Source: Actinomycetota bacterium
GTDB lineage: Bacteria; Actinomycetota; Acidimicrobiia; Acidimicrobiales; CADCTF01
Length of the DNA: 7,942 nt
Assembly (NCBI GenBank): GCA_019348305.1
Contig: JAHWJQ010000093.1
Location: 1-7,942, forward strand
Reading direction: 5' to 3'
This document shows positions 1 to 5,261 of the stretch, piece after piece (within the stretch, counting starts at the first letter, position 1; every line of letters starts with the position of its first letter). Made by a program: the position numbers and the translations under genes. A model generated the notes under the pieces. That model saw nothing but the letters and a program-made list of their open reading frames with translations. It had not been told where the DNA came from and ran no database searches.

Positions 1-1
1 G

Positions 2-391
2 TCAGCGGGCTGACAGCACCGCTTCGGCCTCGATCTCGACCTTCCACTCCGGCCGCAACAGCCCCGCCACCACCACGATGGTCGACGCCGGCCTCACAGC
101 GCCGAACAGCGCGCCGTGGGCGTGACCCACGGCCTCGCCATAGGCCGCGTCGGTGATGAACATACGGGTCCGCACCACGTCGGCGGGGCCGGCGCCGGCC
201 TCGGCCAGTGCGGCCACGATGATCTCCAAACAGCGCTGGGCCTGCACCCCCGGATCGGCGTCACAGGAGCCGTCCGGCCAGATCGGCGCCGTGCCCGCCA
301 CCATCACCCGGTCGCCGACGCACACCGCCCGGCTGAACCCCATGGTGGGCTCGTAGGGAGAGCCTGAACTGATGAGGCGCCGTCCGGTCAT
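2..391 (-). CDS. RidA/YjgF/UK114-family protein (subfamily without the canonical catalytic Arg)
   Basis: This 129-residue protein starts at ATG (389-391) and stops at TGA (2-4), the usual length for the Rid family. The N-terminal SSGSPYEP segment, the central DVVRTRMFITD stretch and the C-terminal VEIEAEAVL strand are family hallmarks. Family knowledge: RidA is a cytosolic trimer that hydrolyses reactive enamine/imine intermediates using an Arg in a P-A-R-S motif. Here the equivalent position reads P-A-S-T, so that Arg is missing, as in several non-RidA Rid subfamilies, and imine deaminase activity should not be assumed. The gene begins 11 bases after the queE stop and is probably the last or a late gene of the preQ0 unit. 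Its Shine-Dalgarno is poor (GGCGGCGA next to the ATG). The family assignment is firm; the substrate and any link to deazaguanine metabolism are unknown. Confidence 0.9.
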   Translation of the reverse strand: MTGRRLISSGSPYEPTMGFSRAVCVGDRVMVAGTAPIWPDGSCDADPGVQAQRCLEIIVAALAEAGAGPADVVRTRMFITDAAYGEAVGHAHGALFGAVRPASTIVVVAGLLRPEWKVEIEAEAVLSAR

Positions 392-402
392 TCGCCGCCA
401 AG

Positions 403-1101
403 CTAGCGGCCTCGTTTGTCACCCCACAGGAGCACGTGGAGCCGCGTGGTGAGGTGCCAGCCGCGGACCAACACCTCCTCCGCCAGCCGCCGGCCGCGGT
501 CGAGCAGGACGGCCGGCTCGGTGCCCTCGGGCATGATCCAGACCTCGCGCAGGCCGCACTCGTCGACCATGGCCTGGACCTCGTCGAGCTCTTCGGGACC
601 GGTGACCACGAACTTGAAGGCCGCCTTGCCCGTCGACTCGAACGCCGTGAGCACCGCCGGCTTGTACCGCTGCACCTCCTCGTTGCCGGAGTTGGCCAGC
701 TTGGGGCTGACGTTGAAGCGGCTGGCCAGCGCCACCAGGTCGGGCGTCGGGGCGATGGTGCCGGCCGTCTCGATCTCGCACTCCCAACCCCGCAGGGCGA
801 TCTCCGCCAACAGTCCGAGCAGGTGGCGCTGCTGAAGGAGCGGCTCGCCACCGGTCACCACCACCAGTTCGACGCCCATCGCCTCGAGGTCGGCGACCAG
901 ATCGGCCACGCTCCTGCGGCTGAGCTCGGCGGCCGGGTCGTGGTCCTCCCAACGCCAGGTGTAAGGCGTGTCACAGAACCCACAGGCCAGGTTGCACCGG
1001 CCGAGCCGCACGAAGCCGGCTCGCCGCCCCGTCGACGGCCCCTCGCCCTGGAACGTGGGGCCGAACACCTCCGACACCACGAGCTCCCCTGTCGGCGTCA
1101 C
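403..1101 (-). CDS. queE: 7-carboxy-7-deazaguanine synthase QueE (radical SAM)
   Basis: QueE converts 6-carboxy-tetrahydropterin to 7-carboxy-7-deazaguanine using S-adenosylmethionine, a [4Fe-4S] cluster and Mg2+. From the GTG at 1099-1101 the protein is 232 residues. The N-terminal FGPTFQGEGPSTG substrate-loop motif is at about residues 13-25. The cluster cysteines C36, C40 and C43 form the CxxxCxxC radical-SAM motif, followed by DTPYTW. A TGGEPLLQ SAM-binding motif lies at 83-90 and an SPK motif at 132-134. The start is uncertain: the GTG at 1101 has no good Shine-Dalgarno, whereas AGGGGAG (1084-1090) lies 3 and 6 bases before in-frame GTGs at 1080 and 1077. Starting at 1077 the protein would begin close to the SEVFGPT motif, as many QueE proteins do. 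It lies 61 bases downstream of queC and 11 bases upstream of the RidA-family gene. Confidence 0.95.
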   Translation of the reverse strand: MTPTGELVVSEVFGPTFQGEGPSTGRRAGFVRLGRCNLACGFCDTPYTWRWEDHDPAAELSRRSVADLVADLEAMGVELVVVTGGEPLLQQRHLLGLLAEIALRGWECEIETAGTIAPTPDLVALASRFNVSPKLANSGNEEVQRYKPAVLTAFESTGKAAFKFVVTGPEELDEVQAMVDECGLREVWIMPEGTEPAVLLDRGRRLAEEVLVRGWHLTTRLHVLLWGDKRGR

Positions 1102-1162
1102 CGCCGCCGAGCGTAGGACCGCCGGGGAGGATTGGGTCCTTCGGGTGGCCGGACGCGGCCGC

Positions 1163-1831
1163 TCAGTCGCCGGCCAGCGCCGGGTCCTCCACGCCGGCGT
1201 GGGCGAAGCCCCGCGCTCGTAGCTCGCAGGAGTCGCAGCGGCCGCAGGGCTTGCCCTCGCCTCGGTAGCACGACCAGGTGAGCTCGAGCGGGGCTCCGAG
1301 GGACATGCCCAGCCCGACGATCTCGGCCTTGGTCTTGTCGATCAGCGGCGTGCGGATCTCGACGGGCCGCCCCTCCACCCCTCGCTTGAGGGCGAGGCGG
1401 GCGGTGCCGGCGAAGGAGGCCACGAACTCGGGACGGCAGTCGGGGTAGCCGCTGTAGTCGAGGGCGTTGACGCCGAGGCTGACCACATCGAGGTCGCGGG
1501 CCTCGGCCACGCCCATGGCGACAGCAAGGAAGATGAGGTTGCGGGCGGGGACGTAGGTGGCGGGGATGCCCGCGCCGGCCTCCGCGGCGGGCTCGGGGAC
1601 GGCGACGCGCGGGTCGGTGAGGGCCGAGCCGCCCCAAGCGGAGGTCTCGAGGCGCACCACCAGTGGCTCGGCGCCGTAGTGGGAAGCCACTGCTGCGGCC
1701 CGAACCAGCTCCACGGCGTGGCGTTGCCCGTAGTCGAAGGTGAGGGCAACCAGCGGCCGGCCCGTCTGCCCCTCCGCCGCAGCCACGGCCAGGCAGACGG
1801 TGGAGTCGAGGCCACCGGAAACCAGGACCAA
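1163..1831 (-). CDS. queC: 7-cyano-7-deazaguanine (preQ0) synthase QueC
   Basis: QueC is an ATP-dependent amidoligase/nitrile synthetase that converts 7-carboxy-7-deazaguanine and ammonia to preQ0. The protein opens almost directly with the PP-loop SGGLDST (residues 5-11). It has DYGQRH (33-38), the family signature PARN (95-98) and DYSGYPDCRPEF (125-136), and a C-terminal zinc site of C188, C196, C199 and C202 in a C-x7-CGRC-x2-C arrangement. The frame is open far upstream through queD, but no ATG or GTG lies between the queD stop and the PP-loop. I therefore chose the TTG at 1829-1831, which gives 222 residues, normal for the family. It starts 8 bases after the queD stop, so translational coupling is likely. 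The Shine-Dalgarno is only a weak GAGCGG. A CTG at 1843 is a less likely alternative. Confidence 0.95.
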   Translation of the reverse strand: MVLVSGGLDSTVCLAVAAAEGQTGRPLVALTFDYGQRHAVELVRAAAVASHYGAEPLVVRLETSAWGGSALTDPRVAVPEPAAEAGAGIPATYVPARNLIFLAVAMGVAEARDLDVVSLGVNALDYSGYPDCRPEFVASFAGTARLALKRGVEGRPVEIRTPLIDKTKAEIVGLGMSLGAPLELTWSCYRGEGKPCGRCDSCELRARGFAHAGVEDPALAGD

Positions 1832-1839
1832 GTGACCGC

Positions 1840-2187
1840 TCAGGGCGTGAGCTCCACGAAGCTGTCCGGGGTCTCCCAGAGCCGGATGCGGCTGACGCCG
1901 AGCTTCGCCGCCTCCACCGCCTTCCATATCTCGGCCGCCAGCAGCTCCGCCGTCGGGTTGTCCATGAAGTCGTTGAGGAACTGGTGGTCGTAGCGGTCGA
2001 CGACCTCCCGCTCGACGACCGCCTTCACCTCGGCGAAGTCGACGACGATGCCGTTGTCGCCCACCGGGCCCTCGACCGTGACCTCCAGGCGGTAGGTGTG
2101 GCCGTGGAGGCGGCGGCATTTCCCCTCGTGCCACGGCAGCTGGTGGGCGGCCTCGAAGCTGAAGGTCCGCGTGACGCTCGTGCGCAT
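1840..2187 (-). CDS. queD: 6-carboxy-tetrahydropterin synthase QueD
   Basis: QueD converts 7,8-dihydroneopterin triphosphate to 6-carboxy-5,6,7,8-tetrahydropterin, the step before QueE. The 115-residue protein starts at ATG (2185-2187), preceded by GGAGGGGA, and stops at TGA (1840-1842). Zinc ligands H15, H28 and H30 are present. C24 in the CxxxHGH arrangement is the catalytic Cys and marks it as QueD rather than an eukaryotic-type pyruvoyl-tetrahydropterin synthase. D67-H68 in YDHQFLN and E105 in LWETP complete the active site. The NGIVVDF segment is also typical. It lies 11 bases after the ATP-grasp stop and 8 bases before queC. The same frame stays open far upstream of this ATG, but that stretch is antiparallel-frame shadow of the ATP-grasp gene. 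Confidence 0.95.
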   Translation of the reverse strand: MRTSVTRTFSFEAAHQLPWHEGKCRRLHGHTYRLEVTVEGPVGDNGIVVDFAEVKAVVEREVVDRYDHQFLNDFMDNPTAELLAAEIWKAVEAAKLGVSRIRLWETPDSFVELTP

Positions 2188-2198
2188 TCCCCTCCAGG

Positions 2199-3674
2199 CT
2201 AGAGCGACCGGGGCGACCGGAGGGCCCGCGCCACGCGATCCTCCAGGTCGGCCACCTCCTCCCGGGACCGGCCGACGGCGGTGTAGCCCATCCGGCCGTC
2301 GACGGCCAGGCAGTCCAGCAGGTGCGGTATGACGCCGACCCGGGCGGCGGCGTCGAACCCGACGCCCGCCGCCGCCAGCCGGTTGCGCACCTCGGCTGGG
2401 GACCGATCGCGCCAGCGCTCGTCCACCAGGTTGTCCGTGGCGCCGTAGCAGCGGGTGCTGCCGTCGCTCAGGAGGAGTCCTCCGTGGGCCGCGTCGTAGC
2501 GTCCACCAGTGAGCAACCGGGTGATGCCGAAGGGATGGGTGGTGCCACCCTTGCGGAGGTTGATCTCCAAGGCGAACAGCGCCCACCGGCTCCCCTCGCG
2601 CACCGCCGCGAAGTCGACGGCGAAGCGCCCGATCGCGCCCTCGGCAGCGAGTGCTTCGCCCGTCTTTCGGACCGCGACGCCGATCTCCGCGGCGTACTGG
2701 TCGCGGGCGGGAAAGGTGCAACCTTCGAAGACCTGGCCGTTCGGGCCACCGAGGCGTTGGTCGTGCGTCGACAGCACCTCGACCTGCCCATCGGGCCAGA
2801 TGTCGGCCTGGCCGCTGGGGCTGCAGAAGTCATCACCCTCGATGAGCTCTTCGACGATCCCGCCCTTGGCCAGAACCCCGACGTACCAGTCAGGGAGGGA
2901 GCGGCGCACCAAGTCGTCCACGCCGTGGTGCTCGTCGAGGGGGAGGCCGTCGAACCGCAGGACGATGTTCCCGTCGCCGGCGACGCTGTCGTCGAGCTTG
3001 ACCACCACGCCGGTGAGGCCGGGCCTCGCGGCCCGTAGGACCGACACGGCGGCAGCGACCTCGGCCGGCGACCGAACGTGCTCCACCCCGAGCGGCGTCC
3101 TCACCCCCGCAGCCGCGAAGAGCTTGCGTCCCCCGCTCTTGGTGGCGAGTGACCGCCGCGCCGGGTCCGTTCCGTTGATGGGAACGTCCAGAGCAACCGC
3201 CAGGTCCCGCTCCGCCTCGGTCACGTTCCAAGGCTCGATGAGCGCGGGCTCGTCCCCGATGAAGCGCCGGACCGCCTGGAGCAACTCTGAATGGTCGAGC
3301 ACCTTGTCGGCCAGCGGGCGGGGGGACGGGTCATGAGGAGACAGCAGCAGGCTGTTGTGCCTGACCACCCCACGCGCCTCGGGCGGCGCGAGCGCCACGT
3401 ATCCCTCGACCACCTCAATCGGAACAGGGCGCGACGAGAGGTAGAGCACCCGGGTGCCGGGCTGCTGGGTCCGGAGGATGGCGTACAGGTACCGGTGCTC
3501 GAGCGGGCCGATCCGGGCGCCGTAATGCTCATAGACGCTGCGGTCGACGGAATAGGAGGGCAGAGCGATGACCACGTGCGACTCGGTGGAGCCGGGCCGG
3601 TCCGCCCGCCACGCCTGCGCCAGCCGCTCCCGTTGGATGCGCTCGAACGGGTCGCCAGACCCAGCCGCTCCCAC
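2199..3674 (-). CDS. ATP-grasp ligase, PGM1-like (peptide-ligase-related)
   Basis: A probable ATP-dependent carboxylate-amine ligase of about 491 residues. Numbered from the GTG at 3672-3674, a pre-ATP-grasp domain occupies about 1-165, with VVIALPSYSVD at about 34-44. The ATP-grasp core follows, with VVVKLDDSVAGDGN at 223-236 and the Mg/ATP motif EINLRKGGTTHPF at 370-382. A C-terminal segment begins with GVIPHLLDC at 447-455. This order resembles proteins annotated as peptide ligase PGM1-related; PGM1 itself joins a guanidino-containing amino acid to peptides in pheganomycin biosynthesis. The substrate here is unknown. The frame stays open through the tRNA-Leu gene, but residues encoded there cannot be protein. 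I chose GTG 3674 because family members begin just before the DPF-x-RIQ helix; TTG at 3677, 7 bases after AGGA, is nearly as good. It leads a minus-strand run with queD, 11 bases apart, suggesting a function linked to preQ0, which is inference. Confidence 0.85.
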   Translation of the reverse strand: MGAAGSGDPFERIQRERLAQAWRADRPGSTESHVVIALPSYSVDRSVYEHYGARIGPLEHRYLYAILRTQQPGTRVLYLSSRPVPIEVVEGYVALAPPEARGVVRHNSLLLSPHDPSPRPLADKVLDHSELLQAVRRFIGDEPALIEPWNVTEAERDLAVALDVPINGTDPARRSLATKSGGRKLFAAAGVRTPLGVEHVRSPAEVAAAVSVLRAARPGLTGVVVKLDDSVAGDGNIVLRFDGLPLDEHHGVDDLVRRSLPDWYVGVLAKGGIVEELIEGDDFCSPSGQADIWPDGQVEVLSTHDQRLGGPNGQVFEGCTFPARDQYAAEIGVAVRKTGEALAAEGAIGRFAVDFAAVREGSRWALFALEINLRKGGTTHPFGITRLLTGGRYDAAHGGLLLSDGSTRCYGATDNLVDERWRDRSPAEVRNRLAAAGVGFDAAARVGVIPHLLDCLAVDGRMGYTAVGRSREEVADLEDRVARALRSPRSL

Positions 3675-3724
3675 CAAGGCACCATCCTGACCCGTGGACG
3701 CGCCGTCCGCGCTACTTCCCGGTG

Positions 3725-3803
3725 TGGGCGCGGAGGGATTCGAACCCTCACGCCGAAGCACTGGCACCTAAAGCCAGCGTGTCTGCCGTTCCACCACGCG
3801 CCC
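3725..3803 (-). tRNA. tRNA-Leu, anticodon UAG
   Basis: Read on the minus strand, the 7-bp acceptor stem is GGGCGCG/CGCGCCC with discriminator A at 3725. The D-arm is followed by an anticodon stem CTGGC/GCCAG enclosing the loop TTTAGGT, so the anticodon TAG sits at 3770-3768 and decodes CUA/CUN leucine. A variable arm TGC-TTCG-GCG-T forms its own small hairpin, as expected of a class II leucine tRNA. The T-arm is GAGGG-TTCGAAT-CCCTC. The gene is 79 nt without CCA. The bases after the discriminator are CACC, so CCA is not encoded and must be added by the CCA-adding enzyme. The ATP-grasp gene begins about 50 bases downstream on the same strand. Confidence 0.95.
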
Positions 3804-3809
3804 GCTGCC

Positions 3810-3815
3810 ACGATA
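3810..3815 (-). promoter_or_regulatory. Candidate -10 box for tRNA-Leu
   Basis: On the minus strand TATCGT lies 6 bases before the first base of the tRNA, which would put the start of transcription at or within a base or two of the mature 5' end. It fits the actinobacterial TANNNT consensus. No convincing -35 hexamer is visible 16-18 bases upstream. If correct, the tRNA would need little or no RNase P trimming. This is an inference from position and sequence only. Confidence 0.35.
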
Positions 3816-3831
3816 GGGCGCGAACAGGTGC

Positions 3832-3881
3832 CCAGACGCGACGATCCCCCTGACCGGCGGGAAGTCAGGGGGTTCGTCTGG
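3832..3881. repeat. Two-part inverted repeat between divergent tRNA-Leu and clpP
   Basis: A perfect 9-bp inner stem, CCCCCTGAC (3846-3854) with GTCAGGGGG (3864-3872), closes a 9-base loop. An outer 7-bp pair, CCAGACG (3832-3838) with CGTCTGG (3875-3881), flanks it asymmetrically: 7 unpaired bases on the left and 2 on the right. A competing continuation of the inner stem (ACGA with TCGT, one T-T mismatch) is also possible. There is no T-run and no gene ending here, so an intrinsic terminator is unlikely. Between two divergent promoters, an operator or a boundary element is more plausible. The intergenic stretch 3804-3962 otherwise holds only the two candidate -10 boxes. Confidence 0.55.
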
Positions 3882-3949
3882 CCGACACTGTGCCCCCGCC
3901 TGAGGGGTGTCAAACATCACGGGCCAGAAAAGATCGACCGATGGCGGGG

Positions 3950-3955
3950 TAGCCT
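3950..3955 (+). promoter_or_regulatory. Candidate -10 box for leaderless clpP
   Basis: TAGCCT matches the actinobacterial TANNNT -10 consensus and ends 7 bases before the clpP ATG at 3963, so transcription would start at or next to the A of the ATG. No purine-rich Shine-Dalgarno precedes the ATG (the bases are GCCTCCC), which fits leaderless translation. No recognisable -35 is seen at the expected distance (around 3927-3932, GAAAAG). Confidence 0.5.
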
Positions 3956-3962
3956 GCCTCCC

Positions 3963-4559
3963 ATGGCTCCCTCCATCGTCCCTTCCATGGCCGGCCCCGG
4001 CGACCACAGCGGCAACGAGCTGTTCCAGCAGCTGCTGCGCAAGCGCATCGTGTTCCTGGGCAGCGCCATCGACGACAACGTGGCCAACACCGTGTGTGCC
4101 CAGCTCCTGCTCCTGGCCGAGGACTCCGAAAAGGACGTGGCCGTCTACATCAACTCCCCGGGTGGCTCTGTGACCGCCGGCCTCGCCATCTACGACACGA
4201 TGCAGTACGTCCCCTGCGACGTGTCCACCGTCTGCCTCGGCCTCGCCGCCTCGATGGGCCAGTTCCTCCTGTGCGCCGGGACGCCGGGAAAGCGCTTCGC
4301 CCTGCCCCACAGCCGGGTGATGATGCACCAGCCCCTCGGCCAGTTCCAGGGCCAAGCCGCCGACATCGCCATCCAGGCCGAGCAGATCATCTACATGAAG
4401 CGGATGATGGCCGAGCGCACCGCCTTCCACACCGGCCAGACGGTGGAGCGGATCGAGGAGGACTCCGACCGCGACCGCTGGTTCACCGCCGAGGAGGCGC
4501 AGGCCTACGGCTTCGTCGACCGGGTGATCCAGCGCACCAGGGTCCCGAGCGCTCCCTAG
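3963..4559 (+). CDS. clpP: ATP-dependent Clp protease proteolytic subunit (ClpP1-like)
   Basis: ClpP is the tetradecameric serine peptidase that degrades proteins unfolded by ClpX, ClpC or ClpA. The 198-residue protein carries a complete catalytic triad: S97 in LAASMGQ, H122 in MMHQP and D171 in SDRDRW, the same numbers as in mature E. coli ClpP. The INSPGGSVTAG loop (63-73) supplies the oxyanion-hole glycines, and HTGQTVERIEEDSDRDRWF is the conserved C-terminal stretch. The sequence resembles actinobacterial ClpP1 (SDRDRWFTAEEAQAYGFVD). Actinobacterial clpP1 and clpP2 usually sit together beside tig and clpX; here the gene stands alone next to tRNA-Leu. The ATG at 3963 is preferred because of the nearby -10 box; ATG 3987 is an alternative that removes 8 residues. 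The frame is open further upstream, but that part is antisense to the tRNA and the ATP-grasp gene. Confidence 0.95.
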   Translation: MAPSIVPSMAGPGDHSGNELFQQLLRKRIVFLGSAIDDNVANTVCAQLLLLAEDSEKDVAVYINSPGGSVTAGLAIYDTMQYVPCDVSTVCLGLAASMGQFLLCAGTPGKRFALPHSRVMMHQPLGQFQGQAADIAIQAEQIIYMKRMMAERTAFHTGQTVERIEEDSDRDRWFTAEEAQAYGFVDRVIQRTRVPSAP

Positions 4560-4580
4560 GTCCCCCGCTCTTTTCGTTCT

Positions 4581-4619
4581 GGGGATGTCCGCGCACCCGT
4601 CGGGTGCGAGCACATCCCC
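4581..4619. terminator. Strong hairpin between convergent genes (candidate bidirectional terminator)
   Basis: GGGGATGT (4581-4588) pairs with ACATCCCC (4612-4619) and GCACCC (4593-4598) pairs with GGGTGC (4602-4607) around a GTC loop. Sixteen of 18 positions pair, with two internal mismatches. It starts 21 bases after the clpP stop and lies 37 bases from the stop of the opposing gene. On the plus strand it is followed by AAAA rather than a T-run, so a classical U-tract terminator is not supported in that direction. Actinobacteria often use hairpins without a U-tract. Confidence 0.55.
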
Positions 4620-4641
4620 AAAAGCAGCGGGCGGCGGCTGC
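4620..4641 (-). terminator. Small hairpin with TTTT, after the Pro/Ala-rich protein gene
   Basis: On the minus strand GCAGC (4641-4637) and GCTGC (4628-4624) form a 5-bp stem with an 8-base GC-rich loop, directly followed by TTTT (4623-4620). It lies 14 bases after the stop of the minus-strand gene. The stem is short and the U-run brief, so it may act together with the larger hairpin next to it. Confidence 0.35.
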
Positions 4642-4655
4642 GCCCAGGGAGTGGA

Positions 4656-5186
4656 TCAGAGGCCTGGCAGCGTCGGAGGCGTCGTGCCGCCGACCGCCCC
4701 GCCGAGCAGACCCTCGAGCACGGGGGCGATGGGCGCCAGGAGCGGGTCGGTGCTGGGCGGCGCCGGCGCCGGCGCCTCCGGCTCGAGCACCGCCGGAGGT
4801 GTTGTGCCCGGAGCCGGCACAGCCACCGTCGGTCCGGAGGGCTGAGGAGCAGGGGAACCGGCAGGCGCCGGCGCCGGCGCCGGCTCCGTCCGAGGCTGCT
4901 GCAGCCCTCCCTGAGGGCCACCCGCGGGCTGGCCGGAGCCCTCGTCGGTCTGCGGCTGGCCGTCCAGCGGTGCCATCTCGGGGGTGCCGGGAGCGCCCCG
5001 AGCGGCCTCGAGGTCAACGACTGCCCCCGCTGCCTCGAGTCCGGCCTGAGCCGGCCCTCGGTCGGCTCCGCCGATGATGCCGGCAGTGCCCAGCCTGACC
5101 CCCAACGCCACCAGGGCGAGAGAGAAGGCCGCGAAGGCGCCGATGAGGGCGAGGCGGTAGCGGGGGCGAGGGCGCGGGTCGGGCAT
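4656..5186 (-). CDS. Pro/Ala-rich single-span membrane protein, function unknown
   Basis: I do not recognise a family. From the ATG at 5186 the protein has 176 residues. A short basic N-terminus (PRPRPRYR) is followed by one hydrophobic segment of about 22 residues (LALIGAFAAFSLALVALGV and on), then a long low-complexity Pro/Ala/Gly/Gln region without charge clusters and a C-terminal segment (LLAPIAPVLEGLLGG) that could form an amphipathic helix. Basic residues before the span suggest an N-in anchor with an extracytoplasmic tail. A GTG at 5198 adds four residues and is equally possible: neither start has a well-spaced Shine-Dalgarno, since AGGGA sits only one base before the ATG. The gene follows the J-domain gene by about 63-75 bases. 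The strong bias for GC-rich codons and the single-frame hydrophobic span support real coding, but function is unknown. Confidence 0.65.
   Translation of the reverse strand: MPDPRPRPRYRLALIGAFAAFSLALVALGVRLGTAGIIGGADRGPAQAGLEAAGAVVDLEAARGAPGTPEMAPLDGQPQTDEGSGQPAGGPQGGLQQPRTEPAPAPAPAGSPAPQPSGPTVAVPAPGTTPPAVLEPEAPAPAPPSTDPLLAPIAPVLEGLLGGAVGGTTPPTLPGL
4759..4776. repeat. (GGCGCC)3 tract
   Basis: Three tandem GGCGCC hexamers lie inside the Pro/Ala-rich gene and encode alternating Ala-Pro. A second identical tract lies at 4864-4881, 105 bases away. Such perfect tracts are prone to slippage in multiples of 6 bases, which changes the length of the Ala-Pro stretch without a frameshift. Confidence 0.8.
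4864..4881. repeat. (GGCGCC)3 tract, second copy
   Basis: Same hexamer array as the one at 4759-4776, again encoding an Ala-Pro run of the membrane protein. The two identical 18-base tracts could also recombine and delete about 105 bases (35 codons) in frame. Confidence 0.8.
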
Positions 5187-5261
5187 TTCCCTGTTCACGA
5201 TAAGGATCGGCGCCCTGGAACGCCATGGCGCGGTCGGGCCTTTTTCTCTGGCTCTTTGGGA

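Noticed and set aside
1832..2134. A longer QueC beginning at 2134
   Set aside because: The extra 100 residues overlap queD in another frame and lack QueC similarity; QueC normally opens at the PP-loop.
3675..3767. Start of the ATP-grasp gene inside tRNA-Leu (GTG at 3767)
   Set aside because: The first residues would be the translated 3' half of the tRNA and do not resemble the family.
3846..3872. Intrinsic terminator
   Set aside because: The stem is good, but no gene on either strand ends just before it and no T-run follows; it sits between divergent promoters.
3291..3962. Long plus-strand open frame continuous with clpP, which would extend ClpP by over 200 residues
   Set aside because: It is antisense to the ATP-grasp gene and the tRNA, shows no ClpP-like or other recognisable sequence, and ClpP is complete from 3963.
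5221..5230. Perfect 10-base palindrome CGCCATGGCG between the J-domain gene and the membrane-protein gene
   Set aside because: Short GC palindromes are expected by chance in DNA of this composition, and nothing else supports a site.
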